Shown piece after piece: positions 8,692 to 17,618 of a stretch of 64,000 bases of DNA. The notes under the pieces are model-generated. The model did not search any database. It saw only the letters and a program-made list of their open reading frames with translations, and was not told the origin of the DNA. The first letter of the stretch is position 1, and every line of letters begins with the position of its first letter. Origin of the DNA: Ferdinandcohnia humi_A (lineage in GTDB: Bacteria; Bacillota; Bacilli; Bacillales; Bacillaceae_L); assembly GCA_047608075.1 (NCBI GenBank), contig JBLKRX010000023.1:1-64000 (forward strand), read 5' to 3'. The translations under genes were made by a program, and so were the position numbers.

Positions 8692-9480
8692 ATGAAAAAG
8701 CACATCATTGAAATCCTCCATCAAATTGAAAAAGAATACGAAGTTAGAATCCTTTTTGCATGTGAAGCAGGAAGTCGTGCCTGGGGCTTTCCTTCAGAAA
8801 CAAGTGATTATGACATACGATTCATTTACGTTCACAAGCCGGAATGGTATCTATCGATTGACAAAAAGAGGGATGTAATTGAAGTTCCAAAGCATGAAAA
8901 GCTATGCATACCAGTTCATCATTTAATTGACATGAGTGGATGGGAGATCACAAAAGCATTGCGTTTACTTAGAAAATCGAATCCATCGCTATTAGAGTGG
9001 TTACATTCTAATAACGTTTACTATCAAATCGATTCAATAACTGAAAAAGTATTGGAGTTATCGGCAAAGACTTTTGCTCCAGTGCCTTGTATGCACCACT
9101 ACATTCGTATGGCTAAAGCAAATTATAAAAGACTACGAGAAACCGTACCGTCTATAAAAGGTTACGTTAACGTCATTCGTCCACTGTTTGCAGCAAAATG
9201 GATTGAAGAAAACAATGAAATGGCTCCCTTGGAACTCCCAGTGATAGTAGGGAAAGTAGAGATGAACGAGGATGTGAAGCTGGAAGTGACAGAGCTTTTA
9301 CATAAAAAAATTTCGGGGCAGGATCTTAAAGATGTAAATCTCAACCATTTAGATTCACACATAAATTCTGAACTCAAGCGACTCGAAGAATATGTGGAAA
9401 CCTTACCCATAAAAATCAATGATCCGACAGATCTTCTGGATTCCTTTTTTCGAGAAACGCTAACTTCAATTTGGAATTAG
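8692..9480 (+). CDS. RlaP-type nucleotidyltransferase
   Basis: The 262-residue protein has the DNA-polymerase-beta superfamily fold signature GSRAWGF (27-33) followed by SDYDIRFIYV (38-47) with the two metal-binding Asp residues 39 and 41. The continuation KPEWYLSI and the helical C-terminal part fit the RlaP family (PF10127), which has been linked to RNA repair by gene context. Its substrate here is not known. It follows hutG by 23 bases but is functionally unrelated, and a terminator follows. Start ATG has an AGAGGAAC site. Confidence 0.8.
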   Translation: MKKHIIEILHQIEKEYEVRILFACEAGSRAWGFPSETSDYDIRFIYVHKPEWYLSIDKKRDVIEVPKHEKLCIPVHHLIDMSGWEITKALRLLRKSNPSLLEWLHSNNVYYQIDSITEKVLELSAKTFAPVPCMHHYIRMAKANYKRLRETVPSIKGYVNVIRPLFAAKWIEENNEMAPLELPVIVGKVEMNEDVKLEVTELLHKKISGQDLKDVNLNHLDSHINSELKRLEEYVETLPIKINDPTDLLDSFFRETLTSIWN

Positions 9481-9524
9481 AAGGTAAGGATAGAATCCCT
9501 TTGTAGTATTAAATAAAGTAAAAG

Positions 9525-9564
9525 ATGGCGGCTATAACTTTCTAAGTTCTAGCCGCCATTTTTT
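9525..9564. terminator. Bidirectional terminator
   Basis: A perfect 10-bp stem (ATGGCGGCTA / TAGCCGCCAT) is followed by TTTTTT on the + strand. It lies between the RlaP-type gene and the convergent small gene at 9569-9721, so it may serve both. Confidence 0.85.
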
Positions 9565-9568
9565 ATGA

Positions 9569-9721
9569 CTATGCAATCCTCTTATTATCCTCATTTATCG
9601 TTTTTTCATGTTCACGTTTCACATCTAGATAGTAAACCCTCGGTAACCCCCAGAATAACCAATACTCATGTACCAAAGAAGCCCCGACAAACACTAACAT
9701 TTGCATGTCTAAGTATTTCAT
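9569..9721 (-). CDS. Small 50-residue protein, unknown
   Basis: A short reading frame on the minus strand encodes MKYLDMQMLVFVGASLVHEY, then WLFWGLPRVYYLDVKREHEK and a polar tail. It has a clear ribosome site (AAAGGGGTG, 6 bases before ATG) and ends at a bidirectional terminator. The N-terminal half is hydrophobic and may sit at the membrane; the C-terminal half is charged. I do not recognise a family. A 9-bp inverted repeat lies just upstream at 9734-9758 and may regulate it. Confidence 0.6.
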   Translation of the reverse strand: MKYLDMQMLVFVGASLVHEYWLFWGLPRVYYLDVKREHEKTINEDNKRIA

Positions 9722-9733
9722 TTGTATCACCCC

Positions 9734-9758
9734 TTTACCAAAGTATACTTTTGGTAAA
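9734..9758. promoter_or_regulatory. Perfect 9-bp inverted repeat, candidate operator
   Basis: TTTACCAAA and TTTGGTAAA flank a GTATACT spacer (25 bp in total). It lies 12 bases upstream of the small minus-strand gene 9569-9721, overlapping where its promoter or transcription start should be. The binding protein is unknown. Confidence 0.55.
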
Positions 9759-9772
9759 AGTTGTCCGATACC

Positions 9773-9811
9773 TAAAAACCGGTTCCAATGAATTGAGTTT
9801 TGGAACCGGTT
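9773..9811 (-). terminator. Minus-strand terminator of the 43-residue gene
   Basis: A 12-bp perfect stem (AACCGGTTCCAA 9777-9788 pairing with TTGGAACCGGTT 9800-9811) is followed on the minus strand by TTTTTAGG. It lies 15 bases after the stop of the small gene 9826-9957. Confidence 0.85.
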
Positions 9812-9825
9812 AAATGTTATTTTCC

Positions 9826-9957
9826 TTACTTATTCCGATTTTCTCTTGCTGCTTTCTTTCTTGCTTTTTTACTTAAATTTTGGTCTGAGCCAAATTCAGT
9901 ATCGGAACTTTTCGAACCTGTATGAGGTTGGTTTCGGTTATTATTCTTATTTGTCAT
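9826..9957 (-). CDS. Small basic 43-residue protein
   Basis: The minus-strand frame encodes a hydrophilic peptide beginning MTNKNNNRNQPHTGSKSSDT and ending KKARKKAARENRNK. It has a strong AGGAGG site 6 bases before ATG and its own terminator, so it is very likely real. The composition (Asn, Lys, Ser, Gln rich, no hydrophobic core) resembles small uncharacterised or spore-associated Bacillus proteins, but I cannot assign it to a named family. Confidence 0.65.
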   Translation of the reverse strand: MTNKNNNRNQPHTGSKSSDTEFGSDQNLSKKARKKAARENRNK

Positions 9958-10162
9958 GTTTCATCCTCCTTTCTCCATAAGGTTCTGCTGACTCCAAACA
10001 AACTTTATTTCCTAAATTTAACAGCAGTTACGTATAGCTTGGTTTGTAAGCGAAAGATTATTCAAAAAATACAAAAATAATATGTAAAATCTCAAAGTAG
10101 ATTTTCACTTCTTTGCTCCTTCCTGTAAAATAAGAACATATTAAAAGAAAGGGAATGTAAGA

Positions 10163-11287
10163 ATGAGTAAATATATAGTAATAGGGGCAGGGATTCTTGG
10201 GGCTTCTACTGCTTACCACCTTGCAAAATCTGGGGAACAAGTTATTATTATCGATCGTCAAGATAAAGGACAAGCAACAGATGCGGCCGCTGGAATTGTA
10301 TGTCCTTGGATATCGCAACGCCGTAATAAGGCATGGTATAACTTAGCAAAATCAGGTGCAAAGTATTATGCAACCCTTATAAAAGAGCTTGAAAATGATG
10401 ATGAAACAAACACTGGCTATAAAAAAATTGGGGCAATTAGTCTCCACACAGATCAAGAAAAGCTAGATAAAATGGAAGAACGTGCATGCAACCGCCGTGA
10501 AAACGCTCCTGAGATTGGGGAAATAACTCGTTTAACAGTGAATGAAACACAGAATCAATTTCCTCCTTTATTGGAGAGGTACTCATCCGTAAAAATTAGC
10601 GGTGCAGCTAGGGTAAATGGTCGAGCACTTCGAAATGCGCTCATACAAGCTGCTAAAAAACATGGTGCTGTTTTCCGAACGGGGAGTGCAAGTTTAGTAA
10701 CAAACGATAAGAATATCGTGGGAGTCAAGGTAAATGAAGAGGTTATAAACGCAAACCGAGTGATTGTTACGGCAGGTGTATGGGCAAATGATATTCTAAA
10801 ACCCCTCGGCATAAACTTTTTAGTATCCTTCCAAAAAGCGCAAATTGTTCATTTACAAATAGAAGACACTGAAACGGATAATTGGCCAGTCGTTATGCCT
10901 CCGAACGATCAGTACATACTTGCTTTTGAGGGTGGCCGTGTGGTTGTAGGAGCAACTCATGAAAATGAAAAAGAAATTACCGATACAAGAGTGACAGCAG
11001 GGGGGCTTTATGAAATATTCGACAAAGCCTTAGCTGTTGCACCAGGTCTCTCAGATGCAACCATTTTAGAAACAAGAGTAGGGTTTCGACCATTTACTGC
11101 AGATTTCCTACCTGTAATTGGTCCCATACCTTCATATGAAGGTTTATATGTGGCAAATGGTCTCGGTGCTTCTGGGTTAACGATTGGACCTTACCTTGGT
11201 ATGCAATTAGCAAAACTGGTGAATGGTGAACCGTTAGAGATTGACCTAAATCTATACGATGTAAAAAAAGCTATACAACCTGAATAG
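10163..11287 (+). CDS. FAD-dependent amine/amino-acid oxidoreductase (DAO family)
   Basis: This 374-residue protein has the FAD-binding GAGILG motif at residues 8-13, the acidic end of beta-2 at IIIDR (32-36), and the DAO-family C-terminal VANGLGASGLTIGPYLG stretch. It probably oxidises an amine or amino acid, in the manner of glycine oxidase or D-amino-acid dehydrogenase. Segment DAAAGIVCPWISQRRN near residues 40-55 is typical of a DadA-like subgroup. It appears monocistronic, starting after AAAGGGAATG. Substrate unknown. Confidence 0.85.
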   Translation: MSKYIVIGAGILGASTAYHLAKSGEQVIIIDRQDKGQATDAAAGIVCPWISQRRNKAWYNLAKSGAKYYATLIKELENDDETNTGYKKIGAISLHTDQEKLDKMEERACNRRENAPEIGEITRLTVNETQNQFPPLLERYSSVKISGAARVNGRALRNALIQAAKKHGAVFRTGSASLVTNDKNIVGVKVNEEVINANRVIVTAGVWANDILKPLGINFLVSFQKAQIVHLQIEDTETDNWPVVMPPNDQYILAFEGGRVVVGATHENEKEITDTRVTAGGLYEIFDKALAVAPGLSDATILETRVGFRPFTADFLPVIGPIPSYEGLYVANGLGASGLTIGPYLGMQLAKLVNGEPLEIDLNLYDVKKAIQPE

Positions 11288-11417
11288 TCACTCTTTACTA
11301 GAAGAAAAGAAATGTTCAACCTTCATAGTCTCCCCAAGTTCGAGATTCCCGTACAAGAATAGCGGTTGTTTTCATTGAGGAGACTGGATTAAATGATTTT
11401 ATAATGGGAGAAATGTG

Positions 11418-12137
11418 ATGAAGAAGAGAGTGGTCTACACAATATGCCTGTGCTGTAGTGTACTTATCGGGTGCTCTGTTAGAGAGAACAGTTTTTCCGC
11501 TACAACAGCGTTAGCTACGAATCAATCATCAGAAAGTGAGGCTATGGATGAAATGGTATATAGAGAACCTGTTAGACCTGGGGTACGTTCAATTGATTAT
11601 TTTCTTCCGTTTAATCATTCAGAGATACGAACGAAGCCAATTACACATGTAATGATACATTTTATTAGTAATGCTGAAAAAAATCCAAAGGACCCCTTCA
11701 ATGTGAAAGATGTGAGGGACATTTTTCTTGAGTATGGACTATCAGCCCACTATATGATTGATCGTTCAGGTACGATATATCAGCTTGTTTCAGAAGACAG
11801 AGTTGCCTACCATGCCGGAAAAGGGAGCATCCCTGGCCTTCCTGATTACGATAATCGCATGAATCACTTTTCTATTGGCATTGAGCTTCTTGCTATTGGA
11901 ACCAAAGACGAAATGAAGGGTATCCTTACAGTTGGCAAATTTGAGGAGATTGATCCTACTTTACTTGGTTACACAGACGCTCAATACGAAGCACTCCACC
12001 AATTACTTAATGATATCTTAGCACGAAATCATGCTATTCTACGTGATCGCCGCCATGTAATTGGTCATGATGAATATGCCCCAGATCGGAAAACAGACCC
12101 AGGCTCTCTTTTTGATTGGACAAAGCTAGGGTTTTGA
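11418..12137 (+). CDS. N-acetylmuramoyl-L-alanine amidase, lipoprotein
   Basis: The protein (about 239 residues) has a lipoprotein signal peptide with lipobox VLIG-Cys19, then an Amidase_2 domain. His81, His217 and Asp227 are the expected zinc ligands and Lys225 the catalytic lysine (RKTDPG). It would cut the bond between muramic acid and L-alanine in peptidoglycan from the outer face of the membrane; similarity to AmiD suggests a role in wall turnover. ATG 11418 was preferred over the adjacent GTG 11415 because GGGAG lies 7 bases upstream. A MITE-like element follows the gene. Confidence 0.85.
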   Translation: MKKRVVYTICLCCSVLIGCSVRENSFSATTALATNQSSESEAMDEMVYREPVRPGVRSIDYFLPFNHSEIRTKPITHVMIHFISNAEKNPKDPFNVKDVRDIFLEYGLSAHYMIDRSGTIYQLVSEDRVAYHAGKGSIPGLPDYDNRMNHFSIGIELLAIGTKDEMKGILTVGKFEEIDPTLLGYTDAQYEALHQLLNDILARNHAILRDRRHVIGHDEYAPDRKTDPGSLFDWTKLGF

Positions 12138-12157
12138 ACTTATTGTAATAAATAATG

Positions 12158-12417
12158 GCTGTTTTCGCAGAGATTGTTGTTTTTCGAACAGGTTTTCTAT
12201 TTAGTTTTTACAGAAGGGTATATGATTCAGACACGATTACTCTTGAATTTATCAAAGCTGTCAGAATAGAAGCCTGATTCTGACACCGTATCTATTGAAT
12301 TCATTAAGGTTGTCAAAATAGAACCCTGAACTAAATAAGTTGCCTTGTATTCACCAAACATTATTAGAAGGAACCACTAAACTGGTACAGAGAGCCACAA
12401 AGTTTGCGAAAACAGCT
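12158..12417. mobile_element. MITE-like element, copy 1
   Basis: A 260-bp non-coding stretch bounded by perfect 12-bp inverted ends (GCTGTTTTCGCA at 12158-12169; TGCGAAAACAGC at 12406-12417). The inside holds two degenerate units with TCTGACA / TGTCAGA-type arms. A longer relative with the same ends and order is at 17619-18021. No transposase is encoded, so it would need one in trans. Whether it is still mobile is unknown. Confidence 0.7.
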
Positions 12418-12551
12418 CTAATAATAGAAAAATTAGACAAGGGATTCGTTTGAAGAAATGGGGAATTGGCATAATCTGAGGTTTTGTTAACAGTTTTTTA
12501 CAAAGGATAAAGTAGAACCATAAGGATATCTATTCCTTATGGTTCTGCTTT

Positions 12552-13406
12552 TTATTCAATTGCTTGTTGTGTACTAACATTTGATTTTCTTATTTTAATC
12601 ACAACTGCTACAACAGCTACTATCCATGATGCAAATAGGAGGATATGCGTTACAAGACTCACTGTATTAGATACGTCTAATAGTCCTAGTATTGTCCTAC
12701 TATTTGTTATGATAATGATTCCACCGACAAGAGTACCTAGTAGATTGGTTGGAATGATTCTGACTAGCCATGCAGCAATTGGTGCAGCAATGATTCCTCC
12801 AATCATTAAGGCAAGTACCCACTGTAGATTAATTTGTGTCCAACCTAAGGTTAATAGAAAGCCAAGTGTTGAAGAGACTGCAATAGCGAATTCGCTTGTA
12901 TCAACCGAGCCAATTACTTTTCTTGGTTCCATTCGATTGCTGGTAAGCAATACAGGAGTTGCAATTGGACCCCAGCCTCCTCCACCAGTAGCATCAAAGA
13001 ATCCAGCAATAAAACCTAGTGGGACAAAGTGTTTTCTCCCAAGCTTTTTTTCATCATATGTCGTTGTTTGTTTAAATTTAAACAGAAAACGGTAGATTAC
13101 ATGAATTCCTAGTAATAGTAAAAAAATTGACACATATGGTTTTACAATATCTCCAGGAATACTACCTAAAAAACAAGCACCTAGAAAAGCACCAATCGAC
13201 CCAGGAATGATTAGTCTATAAACTACCTGTTTATCCACATTTCCAAAGCGTATATGAGACACTCCCGAAGCAGCAGTTGTCACTACTTCAGCCATATGAA
13301 CAGATGCTGAGGCAACTGCTGGAGCTATCCCGAACATTAACAATAATGAGGTTGAAGTTACTCCATAAGCCATACCTAAAGAACCGTCTACTAATTGGGC
13401 AACCAA
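12552..13406 (-). CDS. TauE/SafE-family membrane exporter
   Basis: A polytopic membrane protein with about eight hydrophobic segments and the family features GLVAQLVDGSLGMAYGVTS at the start and GFFDATGGGGWGPIATP in the centre. TauE/SafE proteins are linked to export of sulfite, sulfoacetate or other sulfur anions. The first helix extends upstream of the TTG at 13406: AGGAGAG at 13446-13452 suggests a rare start near CTG 13439. It is divergent from an Rrf2 regulator at 13629, which may control it in response to sulfur, iron-sulfur or redox state. Confidence 0.8.
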   Translation of the reverse strand: MVAQLVDGSLGMAYGVTSTSLLLMFGIAPAVASASVHMAEVVTTAASGVSHIRFGNVDKQVVYRLIIPGSIGAFLGACFLGSIPGDIVKPYVSIFLLLLGIHVIYRFLFKFKQTTTYDEKKLGRKHFVPLGFIAGFFDATGGGGWGPIATPVLLTSNRMEPRKVIGSVDTSEFAIAVSSTLGFLLTLGWTQINLQWVLALMIGGIIAAPIAAWLVRIIPTNLLGTLVGGIIIITNSRTILGLLDVSNTVSLVTHILLFASWIVAVVAVVIKIRKSNVSTQQAIE

Positions 13407-13628
13407 TCCTATAAAAGCAAGAATTATTAACCTTCTCAGAAAAATCTCTCCTTTTATAAAAATTTCTGAATAGACTAGTAAAGAGATATGTTTATAAATC
13501 TAAGTAAAAAGCGAATTGTCGACTAATCTAATCAAGTTTCTAAACTACAATATGCAGAGGTAAATTTTTTGGTGTGTTTCAGCGAGAAAATAGGCAAAAG
13601 CCTATAGATAAGAGGAGTTGTTTCTTCT

Positions 13629-14039
13629 ATGAAAATATCTAGTCGTGGGGAATATGCGCTACGTGCACTCATATGTTTAGGTGGAAACGATACTAAAGTA
13701 ACATCAATAGCTGAAATATCTGAAAAAACCTTGGTTCCAATCAATTATTTGGAGCAGCTTTTGCTACAGCTTAAAAGGAATGGATATGTTCAAAGCAAAA
13801 GAGGGGTAAATGGTGGGTATAAGCTTAGTAGAGAACCGGAGGAAATAAATATAGGAGAAGTCATCCGAAATTTAGAAGGACCGCTTGCACCTATGGGCTG
13901 TGTAAGCATAACATCCTACGAGAGCTGTCCCTTAGAGGGAACATGCCTCTTGAAACCTTTGTGGGCACTAGTGAGAGATACAGTTGCAGAGCTATTGGAT
14001 AATACTACCTTAAAGGATTTACTAGAGAGAAAAATCTAA
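13629..14039 (+). CDS. Rrf2-family transcriptional regulator
   Basis: The 136-residue protein starts MKISSRGEYALRALICLG, the typical Rrf2 winged helix-turn-helix, with the recognition region ISEKTLVPINYLEQLLLQLK and the wing SKRGVNGGYKL. Cys91, Cys100 and Cys106 (C-x8-C-x5-C) are positioned like the iron-sulfur cluster ligands of IscR/NsrR-type members, so cluster sensing is possible; CymR-type sulfur control is the alternative. It is divergent from the TauE/SafE exporter, sharing about 190 bases of promoter region. Start has an AGAGGAG site. Confidence 0.88.
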   Translation: MKISSRGEYALRALICLGGNDTKVTSIAEISEKTLVPINYLEQLLLQLKRNGYVQSKRGVNGGYKLSREPEEINIGEVIRNLEGPLAPMGCVSITSYESCPLEGTCLLKPLWALVRDTVAELLDNTTLKDLLERKI

Positions 14040-14224
14040 GCAAATCAATTTTATGACGAAAGACTTATAGTCAGTAATATAGTATTAAGCATAAGTCGAT
14101 TATAATTCGTACTTAATTAACTCGGTAAATTAGTTATGAGACTATTTGATTTCAACTCTAGTAAAGTGAATAATCATAATTATTTGAAAAATAAAATAAT
14201 ATTTTTTATAATTAAATTGTTTAG

Positions 14225-15850
14225 ATGACGTATTTTACTTTTTTAAGGGGGATGTGGAGGTTGTACGTACCATTACTTTTATCTCAATTTTTAGATCGGG
14301 CTGTAAAATTATATGGAAAAAAGACGGCGTTAATTGACGATGGAAAAAGCTTTACGTATGAAGAAGTGAATGACAGGGTAAATCAACTATCACATGGATT
14401 ACGTCATTTGGGAGTAACAAAGGGAGATAGGGTAGCTTATCTTGCTCCAAATAGTTCGGAGATGTTTGAAGGTTTCTACGGCGTGTTTCAGCTAGGGGCA
14501 ATTATAGTTCCGCTTAATACCAGGTTAATACCTTCTGATTATGCCTACATATTAAATCATAGTGAAACAAAGATATTATTTGTTGATCATGAATTACTTC
14601 AGCATATAGAACCAATTCGTGATCAATTAAAAACAGTTGAGAGAATTATTGTTCATGGACAAGGTGAAGCGAACGATTGGACCATTTCGTATGAAGCTTG
14701 GTTGAGTCGTTTTGAAAAGACACCAGTTGACCGACCAGAGATGGATGAAAGGGATATAGCAACTCTACTTTATACGAGTGGGACAACGGGTAAGCCAAAG
14801 GGTGTTATGCTTTCCCATCGCAGCAATTACCTCCATGCGCTGACAACAATGCATCATTTGCGGATATCAGACCGTGATACATTTCTACATATCCTACCGA
14901 TGTTCCATGTTAATGGCTGGGGTTCACCATTTTATTATACGGCAAATGGGGCGACACAAGTTTGCTTACGTAGGGTAAGACCTGAGGATATTTTTCCAAA
15001 AATATATAAATATAAGGTGACAGTAATGCATATGGCACCAACCGTATTAAATAGCTTACTACAATATGCGGCAACTTATGGATATAAAAAACAAGAGCAA
15101 GATATTCGGATTGTTGTTGCGGGTTCAGCACCACCACCAGCGTTTGTAAAACGGGTTGAAGAGGAGCTTGAATGGGAATTTATTCAAGTATACGGCATGA
15201 CAGAGGCATCACCACTCATTACAACATCCATCATTCGTGACACACAGCTTAAGCTTCCTAAGGAAGAAAAATATCGTTTAAAAGCAAAAGCAGGATATGA
15301 ATTTATTGGAAGTGACGTACGTGTAGTCAATGAATATGGTGAAGATATAGCACACAATGGACAAGAAATTGGCGAGATCATCGTCCGTAGTAATACAGTG
15401 ATGGAGGGCTATCTCAACAATCAACAAGGTACAGATGAAGTAATTCGTGATGGTTATTACCATACTGGAGACATGGCCATTGTGGACGAAGAAGGAAACA
15501 TTGAGGTAGCTGATCGTAAAAAAGATATTATCATCAGTGGTGGAGAAAACATATCTTCAATTGAGGTTGAAGGAGTCCTATATGATCATCCAGCAGTACT
15601 AGAGGTTGCGGTTATTTCAGTTCCACATGCAAAATGGGGTGAGACACCACAGGCAATTGTTGTGAAGAGAGAAGGGCATGAGGTTACTGAAGAAGAACTG
15701 ATTGCATTTTCAAGAAGTCGTTTAGCTCATTTTAAAGCTCCTACAAAGGTAGTGTTTACAAATGAACTTCCCAAAACTGCATCTGGTAAAATTCAAAAGG
15801 TTCACCTTCGTAAAGAATATTGGAATGAAAAGGAAAAGTTTGTAAACTAA
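14225..15850 (+). CDS. Acyl-CoA synthetase (AMP-binding family)
   Basis: The enzyme activates a carboxylic acid, probably a fatty acid, through an acyl-adenylate to its CoA ester. The P-loop-like motif LLYTSGTTGKPKGVM is near residues 181-195, YGMTEASP near 323-330, the hinge region GDMAIVDEEGNIEVADRKKDIIISGGENI near 420-448, and PKTASGKIQK with the catalytic Lys near 519-528. The start is doubtful: ATG 14225 has no ribosome site, whereas AAGGGGG and GGAGG lie at 14245-14260, so translation may start at ATG 14252 or nearby TTG 14261. A monocistronic gene closed by a terminator. Confidence 0.87.
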   Translation: MTYFTFLRGMWRLYVPLLLSQFLDRAVKLYGKKTALIDDGKSFTYEEVNDRVNQLSHGLRHLGVTKGDRVAYLAPNSSEMFEGFYGVFQLGAIIVPLNTRLIPSDYAYILNHSETKILFVDHELLQHIEPIRDQLKTVERIIVHGQGEANDWTISYEAWLSRFEKTPVDRPEMDERDIATLLYTSGTTGKPKGVMLSHRSNYLHALTTMHHLRISDRDTFLHILPMFHVNGWGSPFYYTANGATQVCLRRVRPEDIFPKIYKYKVTVMHMAPTVLNSLLQYAATYGYKKQEQDIRIVVAGSAPPPAFVKRVEEELEWEFIQVYGMTEASPLITTSIIRDTQLKLPKEEKYRLKAKAGYEFIGSDVRVVNEYGEDIAHNGQEIGEIIVRSNTVMEGYLNNQQGTDEVIRDGYYHTGDMAIVDEEGNIEVADRKKDIIISGGENISSIEVEGVLYDHPAVLEVAVISVPHAKWGETPQAIVVKREGHEVTEEELIAFSRSRLAHFKAPTKVVFTNELPKTASGKIQKVHLRKEYWNEKEKFVN

Positions 15851-15884
15851 TAAAGGTATCTCTGTTGTTCATCATGGTGAATAA

Positions 15885-15936
15885 AGAAATGCACACTGTT
15901 TTTCATTTTAAAAAAGCGGGTGCATTTCTATTTTTT
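15885..15936. terminator. Terminator between convergent genes
   Basis: AGAAATGCAC pairs with GTGCATTTCT (10 bp) and is followed by ATTTTTTATG. It lies between the acyl-CoA synthetase (+) and the EamA transporter (-), and A-rich sequence on the left lets it work in both directions. Confidence 0.75.
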
Positions 15937-16822
15937 ATGTTTTTACATTACGTTTCTGAAATGTTTGTTTGTCCTTTGCAAATGTCCAGTTTACCAGGAA
16001 GATGCCGATAAAAATAAGTAATGCTCCGAAATATACATACCACTCAATACTTTCCTTCAACAACACCCAACCGGTGAGAACACCAAAGAAAGGTGCTAAA
16101 AACAAAAATGCTGAAGTCCTACCTGGGTCACCATTATTGAGTAAATAAAACCATATTGCAAACTGTACGATAGAAGCCATAATGGCTAACCAAATAATTA
16201 CAAATACAGAAGTCGATGTAAAGAAAATAGTGGGTTGTTCTAACGTAATACTCATGATAAGCAACAAAGCTCCTCCAAAGAGCATTTGATAAGCTGTTAA
16301 AACCCAAATATTAAAACGTGCACCCCATTTTTTAATAAGTAAGGTACCAATAGACCAGGATATTGATGCTCCAAGACCAAGTAGTGTTCCAATTTCTATA
16401 TCTAAATGAAATCCAAGAGTAATAAAGACCCCGAAAAAACCTATCAAAACCCCAAGCCAATGAAAAAACGTGTACTTTGTTCCAAGAAAGATTGTACTTA
16501 AGATTACGACTAGAAGAGGATTGCTAAAAGTTAAAATGGAGGATTCACCTGCTGTGATTGTACGAAGACTAAGGAATATACACCCCATAACACCTGCTGT
16601 CTGGAATGTCCCGATCGTAAACATTCTCAGCCAATCTAATAATGAATTCGGGTGCGGTTTTTTACATACAAATAGTGCCATAAGGGTACCTGCGATTGTG
16701 AAACGTAAGCCAACGAGAAGAAGCGGTGATACATATTCTAATCCGATTTTACCAACGGCGAATGACGAACCCATAAGGGCTGTAGTGATAACAACAAGTG
16801 CGCCAAAAAGAAATGGATTCAT
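15935..16822 (-). CDS. EamA/DMT-family transporter
   Basis: A 295-residue membrane protein with about ten hydrophobic segments arranged as two EamA repeats, for example TTALMGSSFAVGKIGLEYVSP at the start and LAPFFGVLTGWVLLKESIEW in the second repeat. Such drug/metabolite transporters export amino acids or other small metabolites. It stands alone, convergent with the acyl-CoA synthetase. Substrate cannot be inferred. Confidence 0.85.
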   Translation of the reverse strand: MNPFLFGALVVITTALMGSSFAVGKIGLEYVSPLLLVGLRFTIAGTLMALFVCKKPHPNSLLDWLRMFTIGTFQTAGVMGCIFLSLRTITAGESSILTFSNPLLVVILSTIFLGTKYTFFHWLGVLIGFFGVFITLGFHLDIEIGTLLGLGASISWSIGTLLIKKWGARFNIWVLTAYQMLFGGALLLIMSITLEQPTIFFTSTSVFVIIWLAIMASIVQFAIWFYLLNNGDPGRTSAFLFLAPFFGVLTGWVLLKESIEWYVYFGALLIFIGIFLVNWTFAKDKQTFQKRNVKT

Positions 16823-17131
16823 AATAGAAATAATTTTCTCCCATATTTTTCCCTATCATAACACATTATTTATTGAGCAATACAGAATTATTCCTTACAA
16901 GTAAGCACATTCTAGTAGCGATATTTAAAGGTATAAAACTAATTCCTTAAAACTGAGTAAAAAATATAGAAATGGTTGATGTTATATTATAGGTAGCGGA
17001 CGACTTATTAAAAGGGTATGATGGATAGTGTTGAATGAAGAAAAAATACCTTGGATAGTAGGTATTAATTCTTTTAACACTGGTAAGATAAAAAAGTAGT
17101 ATTATCATCTTTTATATGGGGAGGAATTAGC

Positions 17132-17407
17132 ATGGAAAAGGTTCAAGTTGGAGAAGTATTCTCAATTAGTGATGAAACTGGCGAGGATCAAGAAGTTGAA
17201 GTGTTAGGTGTTGTTACAATAGAGGGAACAGATTATGTCGCAGTCGGGTTTTTAGAGGATTTAGAGGAAGAAACAGAAGAAGATATTGATATTTTCTTCC
17301 TAAGGATTGACGAAGAAGGAGACTTTTCTGCAATCGAAAGTGACGAAGAGTTCGATAAAGTATCTGCAGCGTTTGACGTAATCTTCGATGAAGAAGAGGG
17401 AGAATAA
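17132..17407 (+). CDS. DUF1292-family acidic protein
   Basis: This 91-residue very acidic protein (many Glu/Asp) matches the DUF1292 pattern: a beta-rich core EVFSISDETGEDQEVEVLGVV, then DYVAVGFLEDL and a terminal acidic tail. The family occurs widely in Firmicutes (YrzB type), but its function is not known. It has a strong GGGGAGG ribosome site and its own terminator. Confidence 0.8.
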   Translation: MEKVQVGEVFSISDETGEDQEVEVLGVVTIEGTDYVAVGFLEDLEEETEEDIDIFFLRIDEEGDFSAIESDEEFDKVSAAFDVIFDEEEGE

Positions 17408-17437
17408 AGTTACTTTAGTGTAATACATAATTAATGT

Positions 17438-17482
17438 AGTAGTTCGAATTGAGTTTATACTCTTTTTCGAACTACTTTTTTT
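17438..17482 (+). terminator. Terminator of the DUF1292 gene
   Basis: A perfect 11-bp stem AGTAGTTCGAA / TTCGAACTACT is followed by TTTTTTT. It lies 30 bases after the stop codon. Confidence 0.9.
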
Positions 17483-17618
17483 AATTAGAGAATATTTTTG
17501 TAAAACGTTTGTACATTAAGAAATAGAGGAGCTATTTTAAAATAAAACAAAGACAAGAAGAATCCTATTGGCTAAAGAGAATAAAAAAGTTAAGGAAATT
17601 AAAACAAATAGAAGAAGG

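Noticed and set aside
9565..9813. 82-codon + strand open frame
   Set aside because: It runs antisense through the 50-codon minus-strand gene and through its palindrome and the next terminator, has no ribosome site and no recognisable sequence.
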